From Gracilaria gracilis (Eukaryota > Rhodophyta > Florideophyceae > Gracilariales > Gracilariaceae), in the NCBI GenBank assembly GCA_030374805.1, contig JARGSG010000084.1, positions 297,436 to 361,435 of the forward strand: 64,000 nucleotides of DNA, written 5' to 3'. The position numbers and the translations under genes were made by a program. Positions within the stretch are counted from its first letter, which is position 1, and every line of letters begins with the position of its first letter. Positions 21,223 to 34,585 of the stretch are shown one piece after another. The notes under the pieces were generated by a model. That model saw only the letters and a program-made list of their open reading frames with translations. It was not told the DNA's origin and made no database searches.

Positions 21223-23274
21223 ATGGAAAGACTTACAAGGATTACTCGCGGCTCTAGCGCGCCACCTAGCCAAAAGGGTTCTGGGGCGGCTTCGGCCGCC
21301 AAACCAATTCTGGACAATCCCGAGGAGCTGCCTCGACAACCTCAGGCCGGAACCTCAAAGGATACGGGCACTCACCCTCCGTTGGCTCCTGGACCTATTA
21401 AGGATTTGCCGACAAGGGTTGAGGACCTTCTGCTTCAATTGGATGATCGAGCGAAAACTCTTCTTACCGCTACGGTTAATGAAGCTATGACCTCTACGGG
21501 CATGGACGCCATTACACGTTTTGTAGTTGGTCGAGCCGTGCACGAACTCTCTCAGCGTATATCTGAATTGGTGGAAACATACATTTTCAGGGGTGCCCAG
21601 GAGCACTCCTACCGAGTGGTTCAAGACCTTTGGGTTTCTGAAGGAATGGCTGAAGCCAAAACCACTGGGGTGAATATGGTTACTCGCATACCACAAGGGA
21701 TTCCCGCTGGATCTTCCGCACCAATCAAGCCAATTCCGGCCGATAGGGCATACCTACAAGGTTTGGAGCAAGTTCAAGAGGGCCATATAGAGATGGGCCT
21801 TCGAGACGTGTACTTGTCACGAATTGAAGGTAACGTTCGAAAGGGCCCCAAGACTGGTGGACCTGAGAACGATTCGTCTGACCCAGAAGAGGGGCTACGA
21901 AAAATAAACCGCAAGGGTAAAGAAAGAAGGAGGAGAAAGGGAGAAAGTCGCGGCTACGACTCTGACCCCGATTCCCCGAGCTCCGATACCGATACTGGTT
22001 CATCGTCGGATGGTGACCGTAAAGGTAGACACAAGAAGAAACCGAAGAGGTTGGCGAAGAAGTTGTCAAAAAGAAACCGTAAAGGTAAGAAGAACGGTAC
22101 GAGTCGTCCGACTCGGATTCGGACACCGATACAACTCTAGAAGTGCGTCAGAAGCCGAACAATTTGTTCACCAAAGCGGTTGATTATAGGTCATATCGGT
22201 TGAGAAATCGATCCTCTGCCTACACCCAAGAGGTTGCGCAGAAGATCACCGAGCACCATAAGAAGCTCAGCTCCCAGATGGGTGATACTACCTTCACAGG
22301 AGGTGATTCAATTGCGGTAATTGAGTTTCGGCAGAAGTTCAAGACTGCACGTGACCAAAACGGTTTCCGAAAGTGCTGCTATGTGGTTATTCCATTTTTA
22401 CCATAACGGTCAAGCTTACCACTTGCTGCAAGGCAGGCTTCGTGAAGATACCCTGGCGGTTGATGAAGAGGGAACAGAGATGTTAGAGACGTACTCAGAA
22501 GTGGTTACTTTCATGCTGGAAACTTACGCTACCGATGAGGTTATCCAAGAAGGTTACGCTGAGGTGCTGGCATACCGCCAGCGCTCTAGCCAGACCGAAA
22601 TGGAATTTTTTTTGGGCCTTTGGAATCTGGGCACCCGAAGCGGTAATGTTTTTACCACTAGTAGATTAAAGTCGCTCTTTGCCGACAATGTCGACAAAAC
22701 GATCCGTTCCCACGTACGCAACTACCTGGCGAACAACCATAAGGTGGACTATAATGGGCTTGCCCGCTATGCCCAGGGACTAGGCGACACTCTCCGTCAC
22801 GGGAAGAAGCCGTCGGCGTCCCATACCTCAAAGGACAAACCGAAGCGGTCAGTATTGGAGCTAGAAGAAAGCACTACCTCAGAAGGGGATTCGCTCATTC
22901 GCGTACCAACAGGGATAGCGGTTCATTTCGTGACTGCGCCGCAGGCTCAGTCACGAGCCACCTCTATTGGTAATTGGTCGTCGACAGTACCACCACCTTC
23001 GGTAAGGTCGCCACGAAGTGCGCCGAGCACTCAACAAACCTCAACGGGTGGTTCGCGAGCATCCTCATATGCTACAGCACCGACCACTTCGGTTCCCAGG
23101 CCTACATCTATGGCAATGCGTGATACCCAGACATGTGGATTGGTTTGCTGGCTCTGTTCATCGCCAGACCATCTTGCAAACAGATGTCAAAAAATACCCC
23201 CAGGGCTGCGAGAACTTCTGATCAGTGCCAGGCAGAACCACCGTAGCCTATATGGATCTGGAAAGAGGGTATAA
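21223..23274 (+). pseudogene. gag: gag of chromovirus 1, frameshifted
   Basis: The frame starts at ATG 21,223, shifts near 22,141 and returns to the first frame near 22,350, so about 680 codons are visible. The first third has a Lys-rich nuclear-localisation-like part (HKKKPKRLAKKLSKRNRK, about 22,025-22,085). The middle is a retroviral-type capsid region, with FHFYHNGQAYHLL and YRQRSSQTEMEFFLGL resembling the chromovirus gag core. The end has one CCHC zinc knuckle, CWLCSSPDHLANRC (23,146-23,187), the RNA-binding nucleocapsid motif. An in-frame stop closes it at 23,272. The two frameshifts make it nonfunctional. Confidence 0.8.
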
Positions 23275-23537
23275 GCTCAACTATCACCATCTCAGGTTCA
23301 TATCGTCGAGGAAACACCAATCTTGGAGAAGGACAGTCTCTCTCAGGAGGAGCAGGAAAACACCGAGCGATTAGCGCATGGGCCACCCCTAACCGTGAAT
23401 TGACAGGACCGTCGATACCGGAACGGGAAACCTTAAAGGAAGAAAAAGAAGAATCAGATGTGTCCAATGTGGTTTGTCTGATGGAGTACAATAGCTATAA
23501 AGTTAATGCTTCAATAAGCTTTTCAATAACCTACAGA

Positions 23538-26500
23538 TTCCCGTTGCGTGTTTACTTGATACCGGCGCCGGTCCGAGTGTTCTAAACGCTCGCGTCATAC
23601 CCGATGCGGTCTTGAGGAACATTCGGCCTGCCTCGACTATCAATCCATTGGTGGACGCTAACGAGCGCCCATTGCACCTTGGAAGAATATTGACTACTAT
23701 GGTACAACTTGGAACCTTGAAGGTGAAGCTCAATTTCTTTGTGGTGGATCGTCTGGCGACAGACTGTATCCTCGGGACCAATTTTAGTGACAGACATGTC
23801 GAGGCAGTTTTTGCAGGGTCCCGAACGGTCGCGGGGGTGGTCGTATTGCAATAGTGGGTAGTACGCAGACCATAAATGGTTGGCTTCAGAAGCCGAGTTC
23901 CAATATACCCACCGAAACGGTCTCTAACAAGATACGGCTCACCAAATTGGTTTCAATCCCGGCTATGATCCAAATGGGAGTGAATGTCTCATGCGCAACA
24001 ATAGGATTTGTAATGTTACAGAACCATTCTAGGTCAGCAGAGAGACATCTCGCCTTGATGGCAAACGGAATCATTGACAAAAACCTTAACCAAACCTTCA
24101 AGGTGTACTTTAGTAACTTTAGCAATCATATTGTTAAGCTACCCAAGAATACCACTACTGGAATTGCATTACCAGCACCACAAGGGGTTTTCACGCTCTC
24201 ACCTAATGGCCTTGGCGAGGTCGCCACCTCTAAGGAAGGGGGAGGAATAGATGGGCCATATCCTGCATATGCGCCCCCGTTATGGACAAATACCAAAATG
24301 GAACAGAAAATCGCCGATACCTTTAAGGTTGGAGATCAGGAATAGACTATGGAACTGGACCCAGTGCGGAATTGGAGAGAGAAGCTCGAATTTGGTGAGG
24401 AGAACCAGGCTCTCCGAGACCGGGTCCTCAGTCTCTTAGAAGAACTTGAACCCATGTGGCCGGGCCGGCTAGCCCAAATTGAGGCTACAGAGCACCGTAT
24501 TGATATGGTGCCTGGCTGGAAACCCATTTACCAGCAGCCTTACCGTGCAGGTCCAAAAGCCCGTGAGGTTGAGCTCAATGAAGTCGAGAGAAAGCTCCGT
24601 GAAGGTGTCATAGAACCAGAATGTGCAGACTGGGTCAGCCCTGTGGTTCTGGTCACAAATAAGAATGATACCCGTATGCGGTTCTGTGTGGACTAAAGAA
24701 GACTGAATAGTATGACCATCAGGGATTCGTTCCCAATACCTAGAATAGACGAGTGTATAGATTCGTTTGGCAACGCCAAGATCTTTACTACGCTCCATGC
24801 CAATCGTGGTTATTGGCAGGTGCCTATCAGGGAAGAAGACAAGGACAAAACTACGTTTATTTGCCACGCTGAGCTATTCCGCTTTACGAGTATGCCTTTC
24901 GGGTTACGAACTGCGCCGGCTATCTTTCAGAGGGCGTTAGATATAATCCTTTCGGAGGTGAAGTGAAAAACCGCTCTGGTGTACATCGATGATGTAATCA
25001 TATATTCCCGAACGGTAGAGGAACATTTCCACCACGTTGGGGAATTTCTAAACCTTTTGAGGAAATCTGGAGTAGCGCTGAAGCTCCGCAAGTGCGAATT
25101 CTTCACCAAAGAAGTAGAGTAACTTGGTCATATCATCAGCCCTGGAAGGTTAGAAGTGACGCCGCGGAATATCCAAGCCGTGCAGGAGGCGAAACAACCC
25201 ACGTCCCAAACGGAAATCCGATCCTTCATAGGTATGTGCAATGTGTACCGCCAGTGTATCAAAAGATTTGCCAAGATAGCGGTTCCCTTCAACAGGAAGC
25301 TGCTGAGAGGCCAACCTAAAAGTTTTGAATGTCTCACCAATGAGAAGACGGATGCGTTCGAGGCGCTGAAACATGCGCTCTTGACACCTCCCATTTTGGC
25401 AGTACCCAAATCTGGTTTACGATACACATTGGATACCGACGCTTCGGACGCCCAAATTGGTTGTTGTTTTATGCAGGAGCAATAGAACGGCGACAAAATA
25501 CTTATAGGGTACTGGAGCCGTGCTCTGCATGCTGCTGAGAAGAATTACACAACAACCGAAAAGAAGTGTGTAGCTGTGGTCTGGAGCATGCTGATGCTCC
25601 GTCACTACCTATATGGTGAAAGGTTTACGCTTCGAACAGACCATGACGTCTGCGATGAATACTCGGTCTCGCCGACGAATCGGGCAGACTTACCCGATGG
25701 CGGTTACGAATTTCAGAGTTCGAGTATGACGTACAGTACCGTACAGGTATAAAGCACAATGTTACAGACGCGATGTCGCGCATTACCACAGATATTCTAC
25801 ATACCAAACCGGTAGAAGATGATATTCCATGATTTATCATCTCTAGAGACCCTTTTGGTGTTAATAATACCTTAGAAGGTTACTGGATCTTATCCGAAGA
25901 GAATACGTGGTTTAGTGACGCCATCGCTAGGGAAATACTTTCCATTGAGGGGACAGACGTCATGCCGACTATCCATGAGGAATTTTTGAGAGAAGAAAGC
26001 ATACAGTTTTCATTGCCGCTCTCTCATGGACCAAGTAGGTATGAAGGACTCAAACTTTGACATCGACCGGAGTGGTTTCCTTGTCAGGCGAGCTCCCATC
26101 GATGGTTCCCTTCAAAAGGTGGTGTCCAAGGTGCTCCGCCCTCGGGTGCTGTATCTTGCCTACTACCCAAGGGTATCAAGACACCCTGGAGGTACGACAA
26201 TGTACCACGCCTTGATACAAGGGTACTATTGGCCCCATAGGGCTCATGAGATCTATACCTTTGTAGGTCAGTGCCATTCATGCGTACGAACCCGTAGAGG
26301 TCTCCGCAAGCACAAAAAATACATGAAATCATCTCCTGCTGCGGGTGCTTTCGAGTTCGCCGCAATAGACCTTCTAGGTACTCTGATAAAAACCACAAGG
26401 GGGGTACCAGTACTTCATCGTAATCACCGACAGGTTCTCGAAGTTCACTAGAGTAATACCCTTGAAGGACACGAAGTCTAAGACCCTCGCGGTAGCGCTC

Positions 26501-27652
26501 TTGAACAACTGAATTTACCCGTATTGTGCGCCGCTATATCTACTTAGCGACAATGATTCGAACTTGGCTTCTAAGTTATTTGAAGCTGTTTGTAATCTCT
26601 TGGGTATTAAGCACTACTTCACCACTGCCTATCATCCACAAATGAATGGACACGTGGAGCGCTTTGGACCAACAATGGTATCTAGGTTACGCCACTATAC
26701 AGAAGAACATCAAACTGGTTGGGACAAACTTGTTCAGCCCTTGACGTATGCGTAAAACCTTCAGGTTCATCGAGTAACGCAAACTACGCCATTTGATATG
26801 ATACTGTCAAGACACCCATCAGGTATTGTTGTTGAAGGAGGCCCATTAGGACAAGAAGCCGCCGGTTTGCCCACACCGTCACAGGTCAAACTGAATACCC
26901 TTTTGAGGCTGAGGCGCGCCCTCAAGTATGCTGAGAGCAAGCTCACAGCCTCCCAGAAGCGGTACAAGGAGGACTACGACCGAAAGGTAACCCAAGTGGT
27001 AACAGCTACGCCGGGTCAATATGTCTTTATTGACGACCCTCCGAAGGGAGGAAAACCACGACCGGGTTATGAAGCCGATGATGAAGCTATTGATAGGGAT
27101 ATCAATTCCAAGCTTCTCCCGAAATCATCGGGACCTTTAAAGGTAGTTCGAGAGACCGATCACACGGTGAGGGTGCGCCAAGATGTTATAGAGAATACGA
27201 TCTCTATTGACTGAATCACGGTTGCACCTCGAACGGTTAAAACCAGAAAGGAGCGCGGAGAATACGCACGTGAGCCACAAGCAGTTGTGTTGAGAACTAA
27301 GCCCCGGGAAGACGAAATACCCATTGAGTTTAATGACGCTAAGGGTGGAGACCCGGACCACGTGCTACACGAGGGGATTACAATTGCTCCTTTACAGGAA
27401 GCACCTTCCCCTAGTGGTACTGGTGCTAATCTAAATCAAAGTGGTCACGGAATACCGTCTCCGGTTTCTAATGAGTTCCCGGTGGAACGCCTGCTAGATC
27501 ACCGCCGTACCCCAGAAGGTCTGAAGTACACCGTACGTTGGTATGGCTGGAGCGCCGACGGTGAAATCGCTGAGCCGCTCCCAGCCATACCACACCACTT
27601 CAGGGTAAGCTACTGGAACCGCAAGGGAGAGGACATGCTGAATGATGAGTAA
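23538..27652 (+). pseudogene. pol: pol of chromovirus 1: protease, RT, RNase H, integrase, chromodomain
   Basis: Domains in order: aspartic protease with LLDTGAGPS (Asp codon 23,558) and the later ILGTNF; reverse transcriptase from about 24,349, with the YIDD catalytic box at 24,982-24,993 and LGHIISPGRL after it; RNase H with DTDASDAQIG and YTTTEKKCVAVVW; integrase with an HHCC zinc region (RHPGGTTMYHALIQGYYW, then C-x2-C), the first Asp in AIDLLGT, the second in LSDNDS and the Glu in GHVERF; and a chromodomain-like end, VERLLDHR to YTVRWYGW (about 27,480-27,560). The first RT acidic motif reads LHANRGY, so the metal-binding Asp is His. In-frame stops occur at 24,694, 24,964, 25,120 and 25,483, and there are frameshifts before 24,349 and between 26,451 and 26,564. 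Dead. Confidence 0.88.
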
Positions 27653-28578
27653 ACCTTAGAGGTGATGCAATCCTCTAAGAAAGGGGGAAAATGAACTGCA
27701 ACAACGAATACCAAAGTGGTTTTGAACGCTTACCAGGAAGGTACAACCAGAAAGAACCACTCACCGAGGGTACGTACAGAGAACGAATAGCGCTAGAAAC
27801 TTACGCGCCGTTGTACACGCGCCATGCACGCGTGCGTCACAAGCGCGAACGCGCACGCCATACACGCGCGAACCCGAACGTTGGAAACATTCAAAAAATT
27901 GTACCTTTTTATTTGTCGAGGTCTACGCGCACTGCCCGTGGTGCGCCGTGTGAAGTAACCGATTCGGTGTACACTATTGTGTGCAAGGAGCGAGCAACGG
28001 CATGGTCATAAAATCTAAGTATTTTGACCGTGCCGCGCTCCCCAATCGGCCATTCCCAGCGTCTGAAACCGCTTGGTTCTCGAGATACAGACCAACACGG
28101 TTTTCTGAGTTTTCACTACCATATGGAGGGGTAATTTCCCTGTCAAATATTTTGATTCGCCTTGCAAGTAACCTTCGGGTTGAAACATCGCACGTGCTCC
28201 ATGCATGGTAAGAGGCCATTCAGAACCATTCCGTTACATTGCTGAGCACCACGAGCGAGCGCGTGGCACAATATCTTACCTCATATGAAGGCGAAACCGT
28301 TCGGTGGGCTGCCAGAGGCGAAGCAGCGTGCCAATATGGTGAATCCATACTCCGAGCACACAACGGAGCTCCAGATGGAACGAATTTACCTGCAAAGAAT
28401 TACTCTTCACCCATCGTGGTACGCTAGTCAAGGAAGGGAGGGAGAGCAGTTGTTTTCGCGCTTCTTCCCTCGCTTTGCAATGCACCTCTATGGTAACTGG
28501 AACCTAACATAGAAACGCATGACTTTTAACTTTACTTAAAGAGTAACACCAACAGGGATGCAGAAGTGGAGACAGGAA
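27653..28578. other. Chromovirus 1 sequence downstream of pol, no gene
   Basis: A purine run AGAAAGGGGGAAAA (27,679-27,690) looks like a polypurine tract, but the DNA after it does not match the LTR. At about 27,805-27,870 there is a run of alternating CGCG/CACG/GCGC steps. Otherwise nothing is recognised. Confidence 0.5.
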
Positions 28579-30915
28579 TCAATCAGATGGGTAGGTAGCA
28601 AATTGAGGCCCCGAAGAGCCTCCATCTGAGGATCCCAGACCCGGAGAGGTGTCCTGATGGGCTCCCGGCCAAGGCAGGAAGAGATAAGCCTGGCCTGGAG
28701 CCTGGCAAGGTGCGCTACCACGATCTACGGGGGTACCAGTAGGCACGCTGACGCCTGGCGTTACGTCAGGACCCATCGGATGTGGCACGCTCGCCTGCGC
28801 AACCGACAGAGGTACCGATGACCCGGTGTGGAGAGGAGCCTGCGGAGCGGCTAGAATGCCAGGGTTCAGGCTAGAACCTAATAGAGGATCCTCCGAAGGG
28901 TTCGTAGGTGTCGGGCCTCTAGCTTTGGCTAGACCCGCCACCTGGTTGGTGGCCATCTGGTAGATCTCGACCTGCATCTGGTCCCGAAACTCACCAATTT
29001 GGGAGAAGGATCGCACGTACTGGGCATGAAGAGGCAGGATGCTGACCAGGAAAATAAGTGCTTCGACCACGGAGGTAGGACCGGGCCGCTGGAACTTCAC
29101 CACGCAGGCTTGGCGGAACCGAGCCATTAAACCCGAAACGGGTTGGGAATCTACCTGAGAGGGAACAGGCGCCGCAGCAGCAGCTATGACACCCCCGTGG
29201 ATAGCCTCTGGTGGCCCATCAACCCTTGTCGTACTGGGGAGAAGAGGAGTTACAGCAGTATGGGCAGGCGTGTTGTGTCCCTCCAGAGCAGGAGTAGGCG
29301 CTGAAGTGATCACAGGGGTAGCCGCTGGCGACTCCATCACAGTTGGGAATGGTTTGGGACTACCTGGAGGTCCCTGGTCGGTCGGTGCTTCGGGGCAGCG
29401 ATGCTCTGCGTGGGATAACACCTTCCAAGATACAGGATCTAAAAACTTCCCACCCTTGCTTGGGTCCCCATGGGAAATTCTCCACTTCGGTAAGCAACGA
29501 CTCCAGTTGCTCAATGCTCAATAGAGTAATCCGTACCTGCCACAATGGTTCCGAGTCCGAACTGTGGGATATCTCAAATGACTCTCGGGGGAATAAAGAA
29601 CATGCAACCGGGAGGTTGAACACCGTCACGGTAAATCTCGGCTTCGCGAGAACGGCAGTCCCAGTCAATACAGTCACGGGCAGCCTGCAGAGCCAAGACG
29701 GCCACCAGCACGGCCCACTCCGCGAGGCCAATCGACCAAATGAGGTAATACCGATCGTTGTTACGGGTCATGTAGCTCCCGAAATAAGCCAACACCGGTG
29801 GATTTGGGATGCTAAGCAAAATTGGAACCTCATAGGCATTCCACCACTCGGGTCGAGCCACATAGCAAGAGGTCCTTCCCTTATTAGGTTAAGAGAAGAA
29901 CTCCACATTGTGGAAGCCATGCATGACGCGGTTTAAGCTGGACCGGGTACGGTTGCGAGCCTCGGTGGCGGCATCCACACCCCACCTACGAAAGTAGCAC
30001 AATGTATGGTGTTGTACGGCCTGTCGAAGCACACTGAATGTGGAGAAGTTGCAAGGTACTGCTGCGGAAGAGAGCTGTATTGAAAAATATTCACAACCAG
30101 ATGTCGGTAATAATGGAGCTCCGATTCGATACGGACGTACGGCAAGTCGCTAGGATACAGCTGGGAATGAATTACCTCATTGGTTTTTGCCGCTGGCAAC
30201 TTTTGTAGCACTTGAGCCGACCCTGGAGGGGTTGGGATTCCGTACCTCTACGGTAAAGCGTCTGCAGAACCGAGCGAAGACGCTCACAGTTCCAACGAAA
30301 CAAACCGAAGTAGGTATCCAGATTCGGAACTCGCAAAACGCCGGGAAGCGACGTGTTTCCTGGCGCCACTGGCCAGTACCGACGGTACAGCGTCGCTTGC
30401 GAAACCATTTTCGGATCGATCCGGAAGGTACCATATTGGGAAACGTTCCAATTGGCCGTGGTGAACGCCTGCGAACCATAATAAGAAATTTCACGAGGAA
30501 TCTCGGGCTCCGGACCATACGGGTCCTGGATCCCTTCGTGAATCTCTTGAGATTGATTTCCAGAAGACTGAACCGGCTGACTCAGAAAACCTGTTTGGAT
30601 GCGGGTGTGGTACAACGCAGCACCGCGCCAACCAGATTTGGGGATGCCGCTTCCACGACCGCGCGACGGACCGGCGCCCGACATGTCGTGATGATTACCG
30701 CGAGGGAGCGGTTGAGAAGCCGGGCACTCAACCGCAGGGGTGAACTGAACTGGCTTTTTATCCACAATGGGTGAATCGCAAGATCTGATGCTCAAAACCT
30801 CCACCCGTTCGGGGCTCCATGCTGGTTTAAGCATTAAGGTAACGGCATCGGTCGCCGGGGTCGCGTCGTCCAATGGGGTTATCTCTTCCGATTGACCAAT
30901 TTGGGGAACCGACAA
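28579..30915 (-). pseudogene. Antisense reading frames between pol and 3' LTR of chromovirus 1
   Basis: On the strand opposite to gag-pol, long open stretches appear: 30,172-30,915 (247 codons, no ATG at its left end), 29,933-30,211, 29,574-29,861 and 28,579-29,514 (311 codons). Together they look like one protein of about 750 residues interrupted by frameshifts and stops. The middle part includes YFGSYMTRNNDRYYLIW, then DCIDWD and GCMFFIPPRV. The C-terminal third is Pro/Ala/Thr-rich followed by a helical part (FSQIGEFRDQMQVEIYQM). The same position and similar landmarks (GKYMT, DRVDW, EFIFFNPWEV) occur antisense in chromovirus 2. Plant Tat-type elements such as RIRE2 also carry an antisense frame here. 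I do not know the function. The Plavaka-like element inserted just upstream of its start at 30,949. Confidence 0.5.
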
Positions 30916-31478
30916 GCGTCGTGAACCGCTACGGGTGCGAGCCTGTATGTCGGTGTTATCGGAATGGTAGTTTTGGTGTCAAAAATGACCGAATTAAAAT
31001 GATCGAAAAACCGGTGAATTTGTCCAAATTTGGATGTACTTAATTTCCACATTTTCACTTGTGCTAGTTCGTGTGGAAAGAATCATTCACAATTATTTCC
31101 ATCATTGTTAGTTTGGATGGAAGACAAACTAGCTTGTTAAATCCGTTCATGCTAGTTTTTGAACCCAATGTAAGTGTGTAAGTGGCACATATTTCGAACT
31201 ATACGGTGCCGAATAGGGATATGTATATACATAAATAGCTACTTATGGAATACGATTAGACGAATACAAACCATTAAAATAGGAACTCTTTATGGAGATA
31301 CAGCATATCTATTCAACATCTCTCATATCGGATATCGGCCGTTTCTTCTCCCACTCTTGAAACCTCTCCGCATCAAATGCAGCTTCCCCCATCATTCCAT
31401 CCCACCCTCCGTGCTCCATATTACTCTCCCCGTTACGTACCCCGCCTCTCTCCCAACACCCCCACACCGCTCCCCGCC

Positions 31479-33290
31479 ATGCCTAAATGCTGCTTTGAAG
31501 GCTGCTCCTTCCTCGCTCGCACCATCCCCGCCATTCAAAGCCATCAAAGAAGATGCCCCAACCGCCTCACCTACAACAAGCGTTTCTTCTCCCCAGACGG
31601 CAACGTATCTCACTTCTACTCACGCACAAAGTGTCACAAGTTCACCCCCCAACTCCCACCACCACCCCCACCTCCTCTCTCTCATCGTCTTTCCAATATC
31701 GTCCCCATCCCTGACAACGAATCCTACCAGCAGCAACAGCTCTCCCTCTCCGTCCACACTCAAAACGCCTACCATATCGTAGGCACCCCATCTGCTCCCT
31801 CTCCCTCTCCCCGCCTCCTCCACAGCCCCCCTCCTTCCCTCTCCTCAACAACCCCCACCTCGAACGAATGGTCTTCTATATCTCTTTCATCGCTTTAACC
31901 CTCGGCCACCGCAAGGCAGACGAACTCATCTCTCTCCTCTACGACCCCGCCTTCTCTAAGTCAGCCTTTCACGACGCCCTCTTCGTCGCCTTCCAGTTTC
32001 CAAAACTTCAAACAGACCTCTTCCAACACCGAGTAGGCAGCATCGGTTTCACCCCCACCACCCTCCACTACCCACAGCACCTCCTCACAGCCACTAACTT
32101 TCGAAAGGATGCTATCTAAATCCTAAAACGACAACTCGCACACGCACACTCCCCGAAAACGCCTTCTTCCACCACGTCCTTCATAAAACCTTCTCCGGAT
32201 CTCCTGCTTTCGCTCTCCGCATGGCTTCTTCTCTCAGAAAAGAAGTTCTCCCGGCCCCCAATCTGGCAATCAGGCAGTCCTTCAACAACTCCTACATCGG
32301 GAAACCACCTGAGAACACCGGAATCGACTCCTTCATTGGCTTCGTCCAAGTGTACTCCGACAAGTCCTCCAACTCTTTCAAACCCTCTTCCAACACCTCC
32401 CACCCCCTTCACATCACCCTACTCAACTTCTCCGATTCTTTCCATCCCAAATGTATCACTGGCAACCTCACACTTCTTGAATACCTGCCAATCTCTTTTT
32501 ATCTGGGCGCCAGTTCTCAAGACCCCGATTGCAATCCCCAAACATTTCCCAGGCTCTTCCGCTCTACCAAAATGCAACTCATCCAGCGTTCCATCGCCAA
32601 CCTCCTTGACCCTCTTCTCTCCTCCAGCCTCACTGGCTTCACCTTTCGTAACGCTAATGGCGTGCTCTGCCATTGCCTCAAAGTCATCGACAGCTATTGT
32701 GCAGGGACCTCAGAAGCAAAGGACATTCTCTGCATCTCCCGCGGCATCCGCCCCCAGCATTCATGCGACATATCTACCGTCCCCCGCTCCGAGCTCAATC
32801 TACGAACTCCATCCCCCCTCTTCGATACCAAATCCAGACGTTAGCTGCCTACAAATCGCACTCAGCCCTCCTCTAAGATGCTGAGAAAGCTCACCTCGCC
32901 AGAAAGCCTATAATCGCCCGAAACACCAAGTAAAAGGCCGTTGAAGCATTCCACTTCCTTTCCCTCCCAAAATAGTTCTCTCTCTTAGAGTCTTACCCTC
33001 TTCTCAGTATCACCCCTCTCCTCTCCCCTTACAACATCTTCCCCTTCGAATCACTCCATAAATTCCACATCGGCATCTTTACATGTTGTTCCTACAATAC
33101 CCTCCGCTTCGATCCACTTAGAAAATTGCTCCTTAGCGTTTTCAAGTTCATCACGCTGTTCTGTATCTAGTGAATCATATAAGAAGCATTCGCTATAATA
33201 TTTCGTTCACCTACAGCACGAAAAGTCTTCCATTCCTTCCATTAATTCCATCCTCAAACAATCGATCACCCTCCCCACACCTCCAAAACA
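31479..33290 (+). pseudogene. Transposase of element A, N-terminal two-thirds, decayed
   Basis: Starts at ATG 31,479 with PKCCFEGCSFLART and HQRRCPN, a C2H2-like zinc finger also present in element B. Then follow a Pro/Ser-rich part, KADELISLLYDPAFSKSAFHDA, STGIDSFIG-type FIGFVQVYSDKSS, PLHITLLNFS, and YNIFPFESLHKFHIG near 33,030. The order matches Plavaka transposases, which are relatives of CACTA Tnp2: a zinc finger, a long catalytic region with YPLY-type TLLNF and GYLP blocks, then an LHN-H-G block. Frameshifts occur near 31,850-31,900, and stops at 32,117 and about 32,842. Homology fades after about 33,290, so the C-terminus is missing. Nonfunctional. Confidence 0.7.
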
Positions 33291-34585
33291 TCCGACTGGT
33301 AGGTTAGTTGGCTAGCGTGCTGTTAGCCACATGGGATGGTCAGAATAGTAATGAATCATGTAAGTGGGCATAAATACCGGCGGCCGGGACAAAAATAGGA
33401 GGTACGGAACGTCAGGAGCGATCGAGGTATGTGAAAAGAGTCCAAACACCTTGAAAACATATTAGAAATATACTCAACGACCGGTTGATTCCGGATCTGG
33501 ATGAGGAATACTAATTTTGTGGATCGGAACCCTACCCGCCACTCTTACTGGATTGCGGAAAAGAAAAGTTGCATAAGTAGGTGCCTCTCTACCTCGTAGG
33601 AACGCATTACAGTGGGCAACGGCCACTGCACCAAATGGCAAAAATGCCTCCTGTTACGGTCTGTAAATTATCTAAAAATCTCACTACGTGTACTACCTTT
33701 CATACAGCTCTTCTTACAATCATTTTCAGACCTTTAGCAGCAGACACACTCTTTCTCTTGTCTACAGATCCTCCTTTATCTCAGATACCCGTAGACTCTC
33801 TGGTGAATTATCATTGTGAGAGTTACAATATGTTGTAAGGCAGCCAGAACAAATGTCCTTTATCACCAAATCACCACATTAAGTCATGCTAGGCAGCGAA
33901 TAACCGAATCACCCTAATTTCTGTTTAAGTATCCAACTATTTTATGTGTACAAAACCCCACACTCAAACTGAATGTCACCGCACGTCCATGATGCCACTC
34001 TTTCGTTCACAGGCTTCAATTAGTTTAGCAAATTAGTTAGCATGAATCTAGAAGGCAATCAATTACTACCAACTTTGCTAAGTCAATTGGACAGCAGAAC
34101 GAGTTATTACGGATTTTAATCCGTAAAATTGATAAAACCCCGCTCTGGCCCACCCCGCGGCCTATACTCAGAACGAAAACCCAGCAGAGTCTGAAAGAGT
34201 ACCAAAGGAAGAGATAAATCCATTGATACATCGATGTAGTCCCGGTACTACTTAAGGCCGGTATCAATGCCGAAAAATAATTACTTCATTTCTTGTTGGC
34301 CGAGTCCCCTGAAGAGCAGACGGAGGTAGTGTGGCACTTCATCGGCCCAGCGAAAACTCGTGCAATCCAATTCCAATCGGTATTCGTGAGATTTTCACTT
34401 GTTCGTCTTCTTTGGTTCATTGGAACAAGTCCACAGTCATTAAGTTTTCATTGCATCAAAATCCAATGAAGATATAATGACTTAATTGTTTTTGAGAAAA
34501 TTGATTCGTTGAAAATGCCTTGAACATTTAAGAAAAAAGCTTGACATGCTGAAAATATATTGAGATGTCAATGGCGGAAAGTTTT
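33291..34585. other. Non-coding interior of element A
   Basis: No gene recognised. The region is AT-rich with short unrelated frames. Confidence 0.5.

Noticed and set aside
24694-26760. A variant genetic code in which TAA/TAG means Tyr: several stops in pol of chromovirus 1, and one in transposase B, replace conserved Tyr.
   Set aside because: The three intact host genes end with TGA, TAG and TAA at sensible places, chromovirus 2 uses normal Tyr codons at the same RT site, and other stops replace other residues (one is a TGA at an expected Trp). Tyr codons are two single-base changes from stops, so an excess is expected by chance.
27679-28578. A 3' LTR of chromovirus 1 starting right after the purine run at 27,679-27,690.
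   Set aside because: The sequence after the run does not match the 5' LTR, whereas 39,034-39,520 does and has its own purine tract.
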